A stretch of 64,000 nt of DNA from JBBDYG01 sp040901765 (GTDB lineage: Bacteria > Planctomycetota > Planctomycetia > Pirellulales > Lacipirellulaceae), in contig JBBDYG010000015.1 in the NCBI GenBank assembly GCA_040901765.1, positions 1 to 64,000 of the forward strand, given 5' to 3'. Below, piece by piece: positions 8,739 through 19,188 of the stretch (positions are counted from its first letter, which is position 1; the number at the start of each line of letters is the position of its first letter). The notes below the pieces were generated by a model. The model made no database searches. It was not told where the DNA came from and saw nothing but the letters and a program-made list of their open reading frames with translations. Made by a program: the position numbers and the translations under genes.

Positions 8739-11700
8739 TCACTGCACAGCCGCTTTGCGGCGCAACCAGTGATCGGCGGCCCAGGATAGCGTCGCCACGG
8801 CAAGCAGCGCGACGCCGATAGCGGGGGGCGTCAGGAATAGCACACCGGCAATACCCAACGCCGCTACCAACCATCGCGGATGGTTCGAAATCCACCTGGC
8901 GACGTCGATGCTGCTAGTGGGGCGCAGCAGCGCTCCTACCGCGGACACGAAGAAAAGTGTGATTACCGCGGCGGGTAGTGCTGTAACTGGGTCGGACTCC
9001 ACCGCTTGCAAGTTTAGGCTGGCCTGCGGGCCACCGACAATAAAACTTGCCCTTTGCTCTTCGTCGATTCGTGCGGTGTCGGCGAGCGGCGACAGCGAGC
9101 CGACATCGGCTGGAATTGCGGGAGGATTTATCGTTTCACTTGGCTCGACAAGCCGGCCGAGCAACTGATTTAACTGGACAATCAGTTGTTCGCGCGTCGC
9201 CAGGTCAGGGTCGTCGATTCTTGTTTGGCCGACGCGTGCATCGGCGAGCGTCTCGAACCGCTCCAGCGTGGCGTTTTCCGCACGGAGGCGGCCGGACCAG
9301 AGTTGTGTCCACGCACGCCGATCCGCAGCGGGTAGGCCCGCGAGCCTGGGTTCGGCCGCGGTAACAAGCTGGGTCAACCGCGCCAATCGCAATAGCGCCA
9401 CGTCGGCGGCCGTGGCGGCGCTTGCCCCCGTGCCCGCGTTCGGCCCACGCGGCGTGGGAGTCGCTATGGTCCACAACGTCACTGGAATGGGATACTCCGC
9501 CGGGCCGTCCCACAATCGCGGTCGGTGCAATTTGACTCGATGCGTTGCATCTGCCGCGGACCGGGAAACCGCCGTCAGCGCGACCGGCAGGTCGGTCGGC
9601 CCGATGGGCAATCGCCAGCGGTGGCCGTCGATCGGCAGCGGCGTTAACAACCGGTTCTCCAAATAGACGCCGATGGGTTCGTCTCCCTCGGGCCACTGGG
9701 CGATTAATTCGCGGCCGGCAATGGGCGGCAGCAGGAACTGGGTTGTGTGGATCTGCGAACCGCTGGCATCCTCGCGGACGTAAACATTGGCCAGCGCTAG
9801 CGAGACCAACCGATCGTCTTGAGTGGCCGGCGAGCGACGGAGCACATAGTCGTGAGCGCGAGAGGGGAGGATCCGAAACACTCGCGGCCGAGTTGGCAGC
9901 TTGTTCCCCTGCCGGAGCGCTGCAGGAAGGTTCGCTGGGATTACGCCCTTCAACTCCCAGGAATTTTCCGCGGCGGCCTCATCTTCCGGCACTGCCGCGA
10001 AAGCAGCGTCGACCTTTGGTCCGAGCAAGCGAAGCACCGGCACAATCCAAGTGCCATCTTGGGGCGCGACGATGGAGCCATTGAATCGAAGCTCAATTTC
10101 TTGACCGGCTGGTACGGGATTGATGAATTGAATCTGTGTTTGCCGGCGACCCTGCGCGGAATCGCCTAGCTCAACTACCTGCGCGGGCGGCGTAATCTCA
10201 AGCGGCCCGATCCAATCGGCCGGCGCCTCCAGGTTGACCCTGTCTAATAACCCCTGCGTCACCTGGATCCGGCTCGCAAAGCTCACCCCGACCGCGGGGT
10301 CGAACACCGTAAGCGATTGCGCAACCGACCGTGCTGGATTCTTTTCAATCGTCACCGCAAGCTGGGCGGTACGGTCGGGCCGGTCGCGGAAGGCCTCGAC
10401 GAGGTATGCTTCGGTGCCCCAGGGGTCAAAGCTGGCCGCCACCGCGTTGGAGCGATCGCGGGCCGGACCTTCGATCCGAACGAGGCATTCGGGGCGGCGG
10501 TGAATCTCGACATGCTGCAGTAGATTTTCTGCCGGGCGAGCCGTTACGGTAGGAACGCGCGTGGTTCCACCCGTCCGCCGCGGCACCACGGCGGAAAGTG
10601 TGAGCCGAAAATCGCCAGCCAGCGGTTCTGGAAACCAGGCGACGATGCGATCGGGCGTGGGGCGGGTCCAAGCGAGAGGCTCCGATTGGGTGGATCGCTC
10701 CAGGGTGATCGACCGCACTTCCAACTGAGGGGGAACTTGAATCGCTTGTTGCGTCTGCGGCGCGACCCCCGCCGCGAACTGAGCTTGAAATTCCACTTTC
10801 CAATCGGTCAAGCCACACGACACCAGCAGCGATTCCTCGGGTGGCTGCGTCGCCATTCGCGGCTGGACTGCGATGGTCCACGGCGTTTGGTCGCCGAGAA
10901 TGCGATAAGCGGCGGCGGAGCTCGATCGCGGCTCGCCCCACAACTCGGCGAAATCGCTAGTTTCCATCGTTTCACCGATCGGACTTTGAATCGTTTCATA
11001 GCTATAGCGATCCGATAAAGCGACAGCGGCCAACTTGGAACGCGTCACGAGATCGAGTACCCGAACTTGCAGGAAACGATAATTCCCCAGGACTTGATTG
11101 CGGGGGAGTCGGAATCGCAGGGTCGCCGTTGCGCGATCCGTTTCCGGGGCTGCTTGCTGACTCGTAACCGGAGCTATCACGACGGTGCGGGCATCAGAAG
11201 CCAGGTTGTCGCCGGGCACCGATTCGAGCGGCTCGAGCGGCTCGAGCACTCCGTCGATTGCCACCGCAACACTTGCGGGCGGCCTGCCCGGCCCCTGTAA
11301 CAACAGGCGAACTTCGAGATCGGTTCCCTGGGGCGAGATCGTCAGCAATTCCAGTTGTTCGACTTGCCACGCAGCCGCGGCAACCGATGCCTGCGCATTC
11401 AGTCGCCAGTTAAGTTCCAGGTTCTTACTGTTCGGAAGCGCAAAGACCACTTTCGACCTTTGCGTATCTGCCGCCGTGGGTAGGGCGGATTCCGGCAGGT
11501 CGAGGTCTTTGAGGCCGCTCGGATACACCAGTTGCAATTCCGAATCCAACACCGGCGGCAAATCGAACTGCAGCGTCGCATGTTGGGCGTCTGCGCGGAC
11601 GATCGGTTCGACGCGCATGGTGACGCGGTGCGGACCCGGTTCGCGGATGAGCACTTCGCAGCCGCGTCCGTCCGATTTCCACTGAAGCGGCACCGGGATT

Positions 11701-14700
11701 CCGTCGACCGAGGCGCTGGGTTGCCACTTGCCCTGTTCCCTGACGATCGGAAAATGGACGCGCGCGTTGCGTCGTTGTACGTTAAGCTCCCAGGATAAAC
11801 TCCAAATCGACGCGACGGCTTCGCCACCGGCGGTATCTTGGCGCAGCTCGCCTTGATACCGCCCGCGTTGGAGTACCCAATCGCCGCCGCGCTCGGCGCG
11901 ATTCTGCTGTGAGAGTTGCAGCAGCTCTTCTAAGAAGTGGGCGGGGATAAAGTACTGCTCGCCAACGAGTACGCCGCTGGAATCGACGGGAATCAACACT
12001 TCGATAGTTTTCGAGCCTTCGACGCCCGCGGCGGAACCCGCAATTTCAGGAGCCTGTGCCTGCAGCCGCGGCGAAGCGAAAAACAAGAGTGCGATCAGGG
12101 ACGTGGCCGTCGCGCGGAGGAGCGCCGTCTGTGAAAATTGCGTCGACGGCAAAGCATTCGTTTGGCCAAAGATGCCAGCGACCGCCGTCCCAACAATTCC
12201 AAACACCATGCCCAGCCAAGCGGTGGTCGCGAAGAGGCTCATCGTGGCCGGCAGCCAAAGCGCGGCAATGGCCACAACGCCAATCAGCACCACCAGCAAA
12301 CGCGGCCGCTGAACGAGTTGCCACGCCGTGAAGCAGCCGACCGCCAGCCCCACGCCGTAAGCGAGTGACCAGCGCTGGTCCATGGCGATTATGGCTACCG
12401 GGGGAGGCAGCGATCCGGCGAATTGAAACTTCCAAACCCGCCAACCTGCGATCGACGGCGACGCGTCGAACGCCGTTAGCCGATCCGAATCGGACGCGTC
12501 ACTCGCCCAAGGCCCGAGCAGACGCCCACGCCAGCCCGGTTCGATCGCCTGTTGGTACTGCTCCGTCGCAAGCTGAAACGAACTTGGTAGCTCGAGCGTC
12601 CACTGCCCGACGGGAAGAGGCAAATCCACATTTGGCAACGGGGCCTCAAGTAACATTCCATCGTGGAGAAGTTTCTCGGGCAGCGAGTAATCAATCTGCA
12701 GGAGGCTCGTCGCGTCCGCTGGTCTGGCCGGCGGATTCAACTTCAGTTCGTTCATTTGCAGTGCGTGCTCAAGCGCTCGTCCGTCCCACATGACGCCTAT
12801 CAGTCGAGCTCCATCCGGCAACCAGCAACGTATCGGTCCGGCGCCCCTTAGGACGAAGTCGGCCCGATGTGAAGACTCGCCCGGTAGTGAGAACCTCGAT
12901 GAGATCTCAACTCGCTCGACGACCGTCGGTGGTTGAATGCCGCCGCGTGCGCTCCGATCGAGCATGAGTCTACATGCCGCGGAATCCCTTAACAGTTCTG
13001 TTGGATCGTAGCGGAAGATCGAATCGGAAAGCAGTCCGCTCGTCGCGCCGTTCGCCAGGGGGTGCCGCACCAAGCCCGTGGGAGTCAAGTCGAAGCTGTC
13101 TTGAGATTCACTGCCAATCGTTAGAGTGGCGGTTTGCTTCGTTGCGTCGGGAATCGCGATAAGCGGAAGTGCGGACTTGTCACGCGACTCTTGCGTCCAA
13201 CTTGCTACCAAGCCCTGAGGCCCCGAGGCGGCACGGGAAAGCTGCACTTCCCAAATTTCGCCAGCGCGAGGTTCCTGCCCGACGTCGGAAATCCGTGTCG
13301 CCGACAATTGCGCACCGGTATGCCCATCGCTCCAGCGAATCGAACTCGATGGCGCGGGTGAAAGCTGTACTCTCAGCTTGCTCAGCGGACTGCGCAGCGG
13401 CTTCATCTGCACGGCGACTTCTTGACGAACGACTTCTCGGTCGACTTGAACCGCGATCTGTAGCTCTGCATCGAACGCCGGACGCTCGGGCAGTAGCTGC
13501 AAGGAAGTGCGCAGATCCGCTTCCTTCATCAGTATCAGCGCCGCCACATCGGAGTTCTGCAGCAGTTCCCAATCCGATTCCGTTAGATCGTCGAATGAAA
13601 GGCGATCTACTTTCCCCGTAAATTCCAAATCAAAGGGTTCGATTACGGTGACTGCCAGTAGATGGCGTTCGGGTTGGAGCGATCGCCAATCGAGGGTCTT
13701 CAGTTGCGCTAAGGTGAGGCTTTCCGCGGCAGCGGATTTGGGCAAATGCGCCTCGATCACCACTTCGCCGGGGTAGGTCGCGTCGCCCGGCTCTCGAAAT
13801 TGCACGCGAAGCAGGCGCCGTCCATCGATTCTGTCTACGTACCAATCGGTGAAGCCGATGGCGGATGAAGATTCCACCGAGTCGATTACCCAATCGCCGA
13901 GCACTTCCGCTTCGAGCCGCGGTGGCAAGGTTCGACCGCTCGTGCGGAGTTGCATTCGGATGATGGCTTTCGTACTGGCGCTGCTGAGTTCGAGCGACGT
14001 GCCAATGGTGGCGTTGACTTGGTGCCGCGCTTCTCGCAGGGCAACTTCCGCGGTTGCCTGCGGCCGGAGCTTGGCTAGCCGCCATAGCCCTCGACGTCGC
14101 GATTGACTCGGTGTTTCCAAGCTGAGTGGCGAAAGCCCGCCGGCGCTCAAATCCAAGAGTTCCAATTCGTCGGCGATTTGGACATCGAGTATTCCCTCGG
14201 TCCAAAACAGGTCGGGCAGCGATATTTGTGGCAGCGGCCGCAATTCGTTTGGCGGAAGATCTCCCCACGCCTCAATCCGCAATTGCGGCTGGCGGTCGCC
14301 GGTCTGGGGAATGGCGACGCGAACGCGCGGCGTGCCCGTCGAGCCGATGGCCTGCTCCTGCCAGTTGATTCCCTGGCCCTGCCATTGTGCGCCGACCAAC
14401 TTCAGCCTCGGATCGAAGTCGATGTTCAGCTCCGGCGGCAATTGATCTCCTTCAAGGAATTGAAATGTCGCCGTCAGCACCATCCCTTCAGGCTCAAGTG
14501 CATAGGAAAGTTGCTCTCGATAGGGCGACGCGTCGTTTCGGACTCCCGCAGAGAGCGGCGGTTGTTTCACGCGAATCTCCTGCGTACCGCCAGGACCGTT
14601 CGTTAGTTGCCATCGGCGATAACCGATGCCTAAGGGGGGAAGCTCCATGAGCGATCCCTGCGAGCCGGTGACGACTTGAATCGAGTCCGTTAGCAGCGCA

Positions 14701-15398
14701 ATGGCGCCGTCCTCGGACTCCAACTCGTGGTGCTCGGGAAGATCGACGAAAAGGCGACGACGCAACGCGCGCGGCGATGCTACGGTAAACTGCGTCGAGT
14801 TATCGGTTTGTGCCGAGGCCGGCGTCTGAAAGCTAAACAACAAAATTCCCGATTGATCAACGAACAGTCCTGGCCGACTAAGCGAAGAGTCGTTGGCGCC
14901 CCACACGCCAAGCCTTATAGGCTCCGAATCGCGGTCCTTCCATCGCGGATTGCGAATCATTGCTTCGCTATGGGGCCAATCGAGCAGTAGCGCCTGCTCG
15001 GGCGCTGTGACGCCAACGCAGCCTTGGCCATCGATCAAACGATTGGCGATGTATCGAGCATAGTAGACCGCTTCGACGGCATGCTCCCTCGCTGGCTCTG
15101 GCCCGTCGTCGGACCTGCGCCCTTGCTGAATCAATTTGCGGAGTTGTTCGGGGGCGATGGGAAGAAAAGTCTCATTATGCGTGGGCCAAGTATCGGGCCG
15201 ATCCGCGGGAACGAAAATCTGACGGACGCCGCTCGGAGCCGTTGAAGCGTCAATTGCCGCCGGCTCGACCGCGCGCAGCATCGACGTAAGGCCAATCGCG
15301 AAATAGATGGCCGCGAGCCACTGGAAACTGCGGCGTTGCGATACCGGGCGCGGTCGATAGGCTCGGTCGGCAAACTGACGTTGTTCACATTCGGCCAC
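8739..15398 (-). CDS. giant exported membrane-anchored protein, two-module fusion (2219 aa)
   Basis: I place the start at GTG 15398, ten bases after the TAG of the upstream gene with GGAG between; the frame extends further but only inside that gene. An N-terminal hydrophobic stretch (FQWLAAIYFAIGLTSML) is a signal or anchor. Residues ~120-1000 form long beta-rich sequence, then several membrane segments lie at about 1005-1100. A second signal-like stretch follows (ATSLIALLFFASPRLQAQA), another ~1000 beta-rich residues, and two or three C-terminal membrane segments. Each half opens with a similar motif (FVPADRP..ETFLPIAPEQL; LIPVDSSG..QYFIPAHFLEEL), which the neighbouring gene shares. It looks like two exported proteins fused. 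The function is unknown; an envelope structural role is a guess. Confidence 0.65.
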   Translation of the reverse strand: MAECEQRQFADRAYRPRPVSQRRSFQWLAAIYFAIGLTSMLRAVEPAAIDASTAPSGVRQIFVPADRPDTWPTHNETFLPIAPEQLRKLIQQGRRSDDGPEPAREHAVEAVYYARYIANRLIDGQGCVGVTAPEQALLLDWPHSEAMIRNPRWKDRDSEPIRLGVWGANDSSLSRPGLFVDQSGILLFSFQTPASAQTDNSTQFTVASPRALRRRLFVDLPEHHELESEDGAIALLTDSIQVVTGSQGSLMELPPLGIGYRRWQLTNGPGGTQEIRVKQPPLSAGVRNDASPYREQLSYALEPEGMVLTATFQFLEGDQLPPELNIDFDPRLKLVGAQWQGQGINWQEQAIGSTGTPRVRVAIPQTGDRQPQLRIEAWGDLPPNELRPLPQISLPDLFWTEGILDVQIADELELLDLSAGGLSPLSLETPSQSRRRGLWRLAKLRPQATAEVALREARHQVNATIGTSLELSSASTKAIIRMQLRTSGRTLPPRLEAEVLGDWVIDSVESSSAIGFTDWYVDRIDGRRLLRVQFREPGDATYPGEVVIEAHLPKSAAAESLTLAQLKTLDWRSLQPERHLLAVTVIEPFDLEFTGKVDRLSFDDLTESDWELLQNSDVAALILMKEADLRTSLQLLPERPAFDAELQIAVQVDREVVRQEVAVQMKPLRSPLSKLRVQLSPAPSSSIRWSDGHTGAQLSATRISDVGQEPRAGEIWEVQLSRAASGPQGLVASWTQESRDKSALPLIAIPDATKQTATLTIGSESQDSFDLTPTGLVRHPLANGATSGLLSDSIFRYDPTELLRDSAACRLMLDRSARGGIQPPTVVERVEISSRFSLPGESSHRADFVLRGAGPIRCWLPDGARLIGVMWDGRALEHALQMNELKLNPPARPADATSLLQIDYSLPEKLLHDGMLLEAPLPNVDLPLPVGQWTLELPSSFQLATEQYQQAIEPGWRGRLLGPWASDASDSDRLTAFDASPSIAGWRVWKFQFAGSLPPPVAIIAMDQRWSLAYGVGLAVGCFTAWQLVQRPRLLVVLIGVVAIAALWLPATMSLFATTAWLGMVFGIVGTAVAGIFGQTNALPSTQFSQTALLRATATSLIALLFFASPRLQAQAPEIAGSAAGVEGSKTIEVLIPVDSSGVLVGEQYFIPAHFLEELLQLSQQNRAERGGDWVLQRGRYQGELRQDTAGGEAVASIWSLSWELNVQRRNARVHFPIVREQGKWQPSASVDGIPVPLQWKSDGRGCEVLIREPGPHRVTMRVEPIVRADAQHATLQFDLPPVLDSELQLVYPSGLKDLDLPESALPTAADTQRSKVVFALPNSKNLELNWRLNAQASVAAAAWQVEQLELLTISPQGTDLEVRLLLQGPGRPPASVAVAIDGVLEPLEPLESVPGDNLASDARTVVIAPVTSQQAAPETDRATATLRFRLPRNQVLGNYRFLQVRVLDLVTRSKLAAVALSDRYSYETIQSPIGETMETSDFAELWGEPRSSSAAAYRILGDQTPWTIAVQPRMATQPPEESLLVSCGLTDWKVEFQAQFAAGVAPQTQQAIQVPPQLEVRSITLERSTQSEPLAWTRPTPDRIVAWFPEPLAGDFRLTLSAVVPRRTGGTTRVPTVTARPAENLLQHVEIHRRPECLVRIEGPARDRSNAVAASFDPWGTEAYLVEAFRDRPDRTAQLAVTIEKNPARSVAQSLTVFDPAVGVSFASRIQVTQGLLDRVNLEAPADWIGPLEITPPAQVVELGDSAQGRRQTQIQFINPVPAGQEIELRFNGSIVAPQDGTWIVPVLRLLGPKVDAAFAAVPEDEAAAENSWELKGVIPANLPAALRQGNKLPTRPRVFRILPSRAHDYVLRRSPATQDDRLVSLALANVYVREDASGSQIHTTQFLLPPIAGRELIAQWPEGDEPIGVYLENRLLTPLPIDGHRWRLPIGPTDLPVALTAVSRSAADATHRVKLHRPRLWDGPAEYPIPVTLWTIATPTPRGPNAGTGASAATAADVALLRLARLTQLVTAAEPRLAGLPAADRRAWTQLWSGRLRAENATLERFETLADARVGQTRIDDPDLATREQLIVQLNQLLGRLVEPSETINPPAIPADVGSLSPLADTARIDEEQRASFIVGGPQASLNLQAVESDPVTALPAAVITLFFVSAVGALLRPTSSIDVARWISNHPRWLVAALGIAGVLFLTPPAIGVALLAVATLSWAADHWLRRKAAVQ

Positions 15399-15408
15399 GC
15401 GCGGCTCC

Positions 15409-18400
15409 CTAGACGTTTGACTCGCTCGGCCGCAAGGTGATGGTCGGAGCGTTGCTGGATGCCGCTGCAATTGGCGAGGCGAGATAATTCTCGCGGCTGC
15501 TGATGAACGTCCCGTGAGCCGTTGATGCTGGCCCCGTAGTTTCCGCAATCGGCCGGCGAGGGACGAGGGCAAACAGCAAGCACGCCAGAAGCGCGAGCGC
15601 GGCGCCAATCGCCAAAGCCGGCGCGCAAATCAGCAACCAATCTGGATAAGCCGCCCCAACGAACAGTAGTGCTACCGCCGCACCAAACATCACGGGCAGC
15701 CGCCTTAAAGCAGGCACGTACAGCAGTCCAAACCCCACCGCCAGCACCATTCCGGCGACGATTAAATGGATGATCTCACCGCGTGCGACCGTGGCGGTGA
15801 GCATCGGCCGGGGTCCAAATCCACTAAACAGATATTCGGCCTCTCCCGAATCTGGTTCCCGCAGATCCCGCACGCCGCCGATGCCTGCAAGATCGCGGGT
15901 TGATTTAACCGGCGCTGGTCGCAAGCCGCCGGCCGACCACGCCCAAACATGGGCTTGTGCCAGAGTGCTCGGTCGTCGCACGATCCAGTAGTTCTTTGGC
16001 ACGATCACCTGCCAGTACAACTCCGCCAAGGTCGCCTCCCCGCCGATTTGCGGGAATTCGATTTGAAGTTGATCCCACGGCCCCAGTGGCGTCGATTCCA
16101 AGTACCGCAACTCCAATGTGTGCGCCGCCATCTCGTCAGTCGCCGTCAGCGGGACGACGATTTGGGCTTCGCGGCGCTCGAAGTTGATTGTCGGTGCGCC
16201 ATCAATCGCCACCTCGACTTCTCGACCGGCGATCCCCAAGGGCAACTCGACCGTGACCTGGGGTGCATTGCTTCGCAAACGATACACGACGCGCTGCTGA
16301 CGAGCATTGGCTGCACACCAGGACTGATGCCACACCTGGTCAACGACGGTGCGACCTTCGTCGGATGACTGGACGGGTCGAAATGACAGCGGAAGCTCGC
16401 TTGTCGGCTCCTTCGCCTTGAGGACCGTTTCGCCGATCGCACTCGAGCCAATTGGCGGAGTCGCCGACCAAAGTAAATCGCGCTCGGTCGGCGCCAGTTC
16501 CAGTTGCTCTATTTCACGAACGGAAACGATCGCCAATTGCGAGGTCACCGGCATCTGGACTGGCATCGGAAGCGGCACCACCGATGGTGCTAGAGTCCCA
16601 TCGCGAGCGACTTCCGAAGGTCGGGTATACGTGGCGCGCACGCGAAACCGACCCAATTGCGGCTGGGGCAGCGCGACGGCAATCACCTGGGGCGGTTCGG
16701 AGGCATCGGGCTGATCGTCGATCTCCGCGGCTTGAAACTGCAACGGCATTCCCTCGGGCGCACGATCGGTTTCCAGGCCATTATCATCCGCGGCGCCGTC
16801 GCCTGGAAGCAACGCCAATCGAAACGAGGCGTCGCGCATCAGTTCGGATGGCATCGACAAGTCAATTTCACTGACCGGCCGGTATTTTGCGTCAAAGCTG
16901 AGGGTGTGTTGAACGTGAGTAAGTTGACGACTCACGCCCACATGCGACTCGACGGTCGCCACCACTTCACCCGCCCGTGGATTTACCTCGGCAGCAAACA
17001 CGAGCCGGTCCTGATAGTTGCCTAACAGGCTGCGATACGCCGCAATCGGATCGAGTCCGCCGTCCAACGTCGTTTCAACATCGCCAGTGCGCAGCAGTGG
17101 CGCTAGCCCTTCCTGCGTCGAGCTAGGGACCACCAAAAGACTCGGATGGGCAAGAACGGTCAATTCACCCGTGCCGATGCTATCCGCAAGCGGCATGGGA
17201 AGTGGTAGCTCGAGTTTCGAGCCGTGGCTCGTCAAGGAGCGCCGCGCGTGAAAAGTAATCTCGGTTCGCCGCGACGCCGCTTGCGTGAGCGGCAATTCGA
17301 GCACATCGTCGTCGAGCACGAGGTCGCGAGTCACCAACACGTTGTCCGCGTCGATCAAACGAGTCGGCTCGATCGGATCAGCGGTTACCTCCCATCCCGC
17401 AAGCTTCACCCGGAACCGCATCTCTTGCGACCCAGCGAGTTGATACTGGAGGGTGACCTTCAAGCGCGCCTCGTCGGGCAAGAGCTCCAGTCGGTACTTG
17501 GACGATACAGCCACGCGAGTGCCCCGCGGCTGAACCTGCACTGGGAGCGACCACGGCTGCTGGTAGTATTCGAAGCCGAACAGTGCCGGATCCGCGGCCG
17601 ACTCTTGATCGAGGGCGTCGACATTGACCTGGCGACCGCCATCGATTTGATTCCAGCGAAGCTGCCAGTTGGGATCGACGCGCAGAGCAAGCTCGCCAAA
17701 CTGACGTACCGCGCCCAGCACTTCAAACCCAGCGAGTTCGGTCGCGGTGTTCGCGCGGGATAGGCCGATGGCCTGTTCCGTGACGAGACGCACATCGACT
17801 GGCCCGGAGGTGGGTTCCGCGGTTTCGACGACCCAGATTTGTCGTTGAGCTTCCCCATTGTCGTCGGCCGGCGGCGAACTCGTGTCTTCCGGCCGCAACT
17901 TGTATCCAGGTTGACTTTCTGGAGCTTCCGTAGCGCCTTCCAACACCAGTTGTGCGCCGGGCGGCAGGCGCAGCCGGAATTGTTGAAATTGGCCGCCGAA
18001 GCTTTCCACGCGCAAGCGAGCCTCCGAGCGCGCGCTGCGCCCATCGACCGAGGTTGTAATTTGACCCGCTACGCTTAGCACCGTCTCGAGAGTTGGCGCT
18101 TCGGAGCCTGGCGTCGACCAACTAAGGGCGATGTCCCCCACAAGACCTGTGACCGTCAGCCGCGAACCCAGATTCCCACGATCGGCGAGCTGGACCACGG
18201 CACCCTCGGTAACGGCGGGTGCAGCGATCCGCGCGGGTGCGTCCAATTGAAGCTGGTTCACAAGCGCTCGAGGAACATTCATCTGCAGCAGATGCTTGTT
18301 GCCGTCGCGCTTGAGCGGCACCAATAAGGGCAGATGGACCACCGCCGTTTTTCCGGTACTGCGGACCCACGCGATGTACCCACCACGAGTCTCGTCGTAG

Positions 18401-18936
18401 CTAAGCTGCACGGCGGGGTCGGAGTCCTTGAGGTCGCTCAAAATGGCGTCTTTGAAGCCGAGTGGCAACTCGACCAGGCCTTCCGCCTTGAGTTCAATCT
18501 CGAATCGCACATTGAGCACTGCCGTTTCGCCTTCCACCCGGCCCTCCGCGTGCAGCGATTCGAGAATATAAGTCGGCTCGCGACTCTCCTCATCAAGCTG
18601 GCGCAACTTCTTCCAGGCTTCGATGAAGTCTTCATACGTCATGCCCAAGACGGGCTGCGGTCGGCCATTGGTGTCGAGAAGGATAAACGTGTCGGGACCG
18701 ACCGGAGCGAGCGGGCCGTTCGTTCGTGGAAAACCAGGAACGGTGTCCGGCGTCGGCTCAATGTCAGGAGCGGAGGCGGCCGCTTCTGGTTGGTCAGCCC
18801 CTGGGACGACCGGGTTCTCTTGAGCAATGGCGTTCGGAACCACCGCGAAGAGGACTGTCAGCAGGACGACCATCCACAACTTCACTCCCGAGTTATGGTC
18901 AGGCCGCGGCACAGTGGTTCGCTTTCGTTCGGACAA
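15409..18936 (-). CDS. large exported membrane-anchored protein (1175 aa), partner of the giant gene
   Basis: A signal peptide is visible (LWMVVLLTVLFAVVPNAIA) and three or so membrane helices lie near residues 1050-1130, so most of the protein should be outside the cytoplasmic membrane. The module opening FILLDTNGRPQPVLGMTYED, followed by FIEAWKKLRQ, resembles the openings of both halves of the downstream protein. The ~900 residues between are rich in short beta-strand patterns with no enzyme motif I recognise. The downstream gene begins 10 bases after the stop, so the two form an operon. I know similar large hypotheticals only from planctomycetes. Confidence 0.65.
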   Translation of the reverse strand: MSERKRTTVPRPDHNSGVKLWMVVLLTVLFAVVPNAIAQENPVVPGADQPEAAASAPDIEPTPDTVPGFPRTNGPLAPVGPDTFILLDTNGRPQPVLGMTYEDFIEAWKKLRQLDEESREPTYILESLHAEGRVEGETAVLNVRFEIELKAEGLVELPLGFKDAILSDLKDSDPAVQLSYDETRGGYIAWVRSTGKTAVVHLPLLVPLKRDGNKHLLQMNVPRALVNQLQLDAPARIAAPAVTEGAVVQLADRGNLGSRLTVTGLVGDIALSWSTPGSEAPTLETVLSVAGQITTSVDGRSARSEARLRVESFGGQFQQFRLRLPPGAQLVLEGATEAPESQPGYKLRPEDTSSPPADDNGEAQRQIWVVETAEPTSGPVDVRLVTEQAIGLSRANTATELAGFEVLGAVRQFGELALRVDPNWQLRWNQIDGGRQVNVDALDQESAADPALFGFEYYQQPWSLPVQVQPRGTRVAVSSKYRLELLPDEARLKVTLQYQLAGSQEMRFRVKLAGWEVTADPIEPTRLIDADNVLVTRDLVLDDDVLELPLTQAASRRTEITFHARRSLTSHGSKLELPLPMPLADSIGTGELTVLAHPSLLVVPSSTQEGLAPLLRTGDVETTLDGGLDPIAAYRSLLGNYQDRLVFAAEVNPRAGEVVATVESHVGVSRQLTHVQHTLSFDAKYRPVSEIDLSMPSELMRDASFRLALLPGDGAADDNGLETDRAPEGMPLQFQAAEIDDQPDASEPPQVIAVALPQPQLGRFRVRATYTRPSEVARDGTLAPSVVPLPMPVQMPVTSQLAIVSVREIEQLELAPTERDLLWSATPPIGSSAIGETVLKAKEPTSELPLSFRPVQSSDEGRTVVDQVWHQSWCAANARQQRVVYRLRSNAPQVTVELPLGIAGREVEVAIDGAPTINFERREAQIVVPLTATDEMAAHTLELRYLESTPLGPWDQLQIEFPQIGGEATLAELYWQVIVPKNYWIVRRPSTLAQAHVWAWSAGGLRPAPVKSTRDLAGIGGVRDLREPDSGEAEYLFSGFGPRPMLTATVARGEIIHLIVAGMVLAVGFGLLYVPALRRLPVMFGAAVALLFVGAAYPDWLLICAPALAIGAALALLACLLFALVPRRPIAETTGPASTAHGTFISSRENYLASPIAAASSNAPTITLRPSESNV

Positions 18937-19188
18937 GGGATAATCCGCGCCTGAAGGGATGGCTGGAGGAGTCGATGAGGCCTAACCGTGAAGAAAAGCA
19001 CCGCCGCGGAGCGAACGTGCTCCGCACCTGCGCGGCAATCGAATGGACGGGCACTGGTCGTTGGTCTGACCATCGGCCGACCCATTCATTCTAATCCGCC
19101 GCTACCAGCGTCGGAAGCAAGCGGAAAGGATGCTGCGGCAAGCACTTACCGCGGCCCAGGCCGGGGCAAAGGCCGCCGCGGGGCGTCC

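Noticed and set aside
15399..15608. N-terminal extension of the 2219-residue protein
   Set aside because: It would overlap the coding end of the upstream gene and codes for an arginine-rich stretch. A start at 15398 with GGAG in front fits better.
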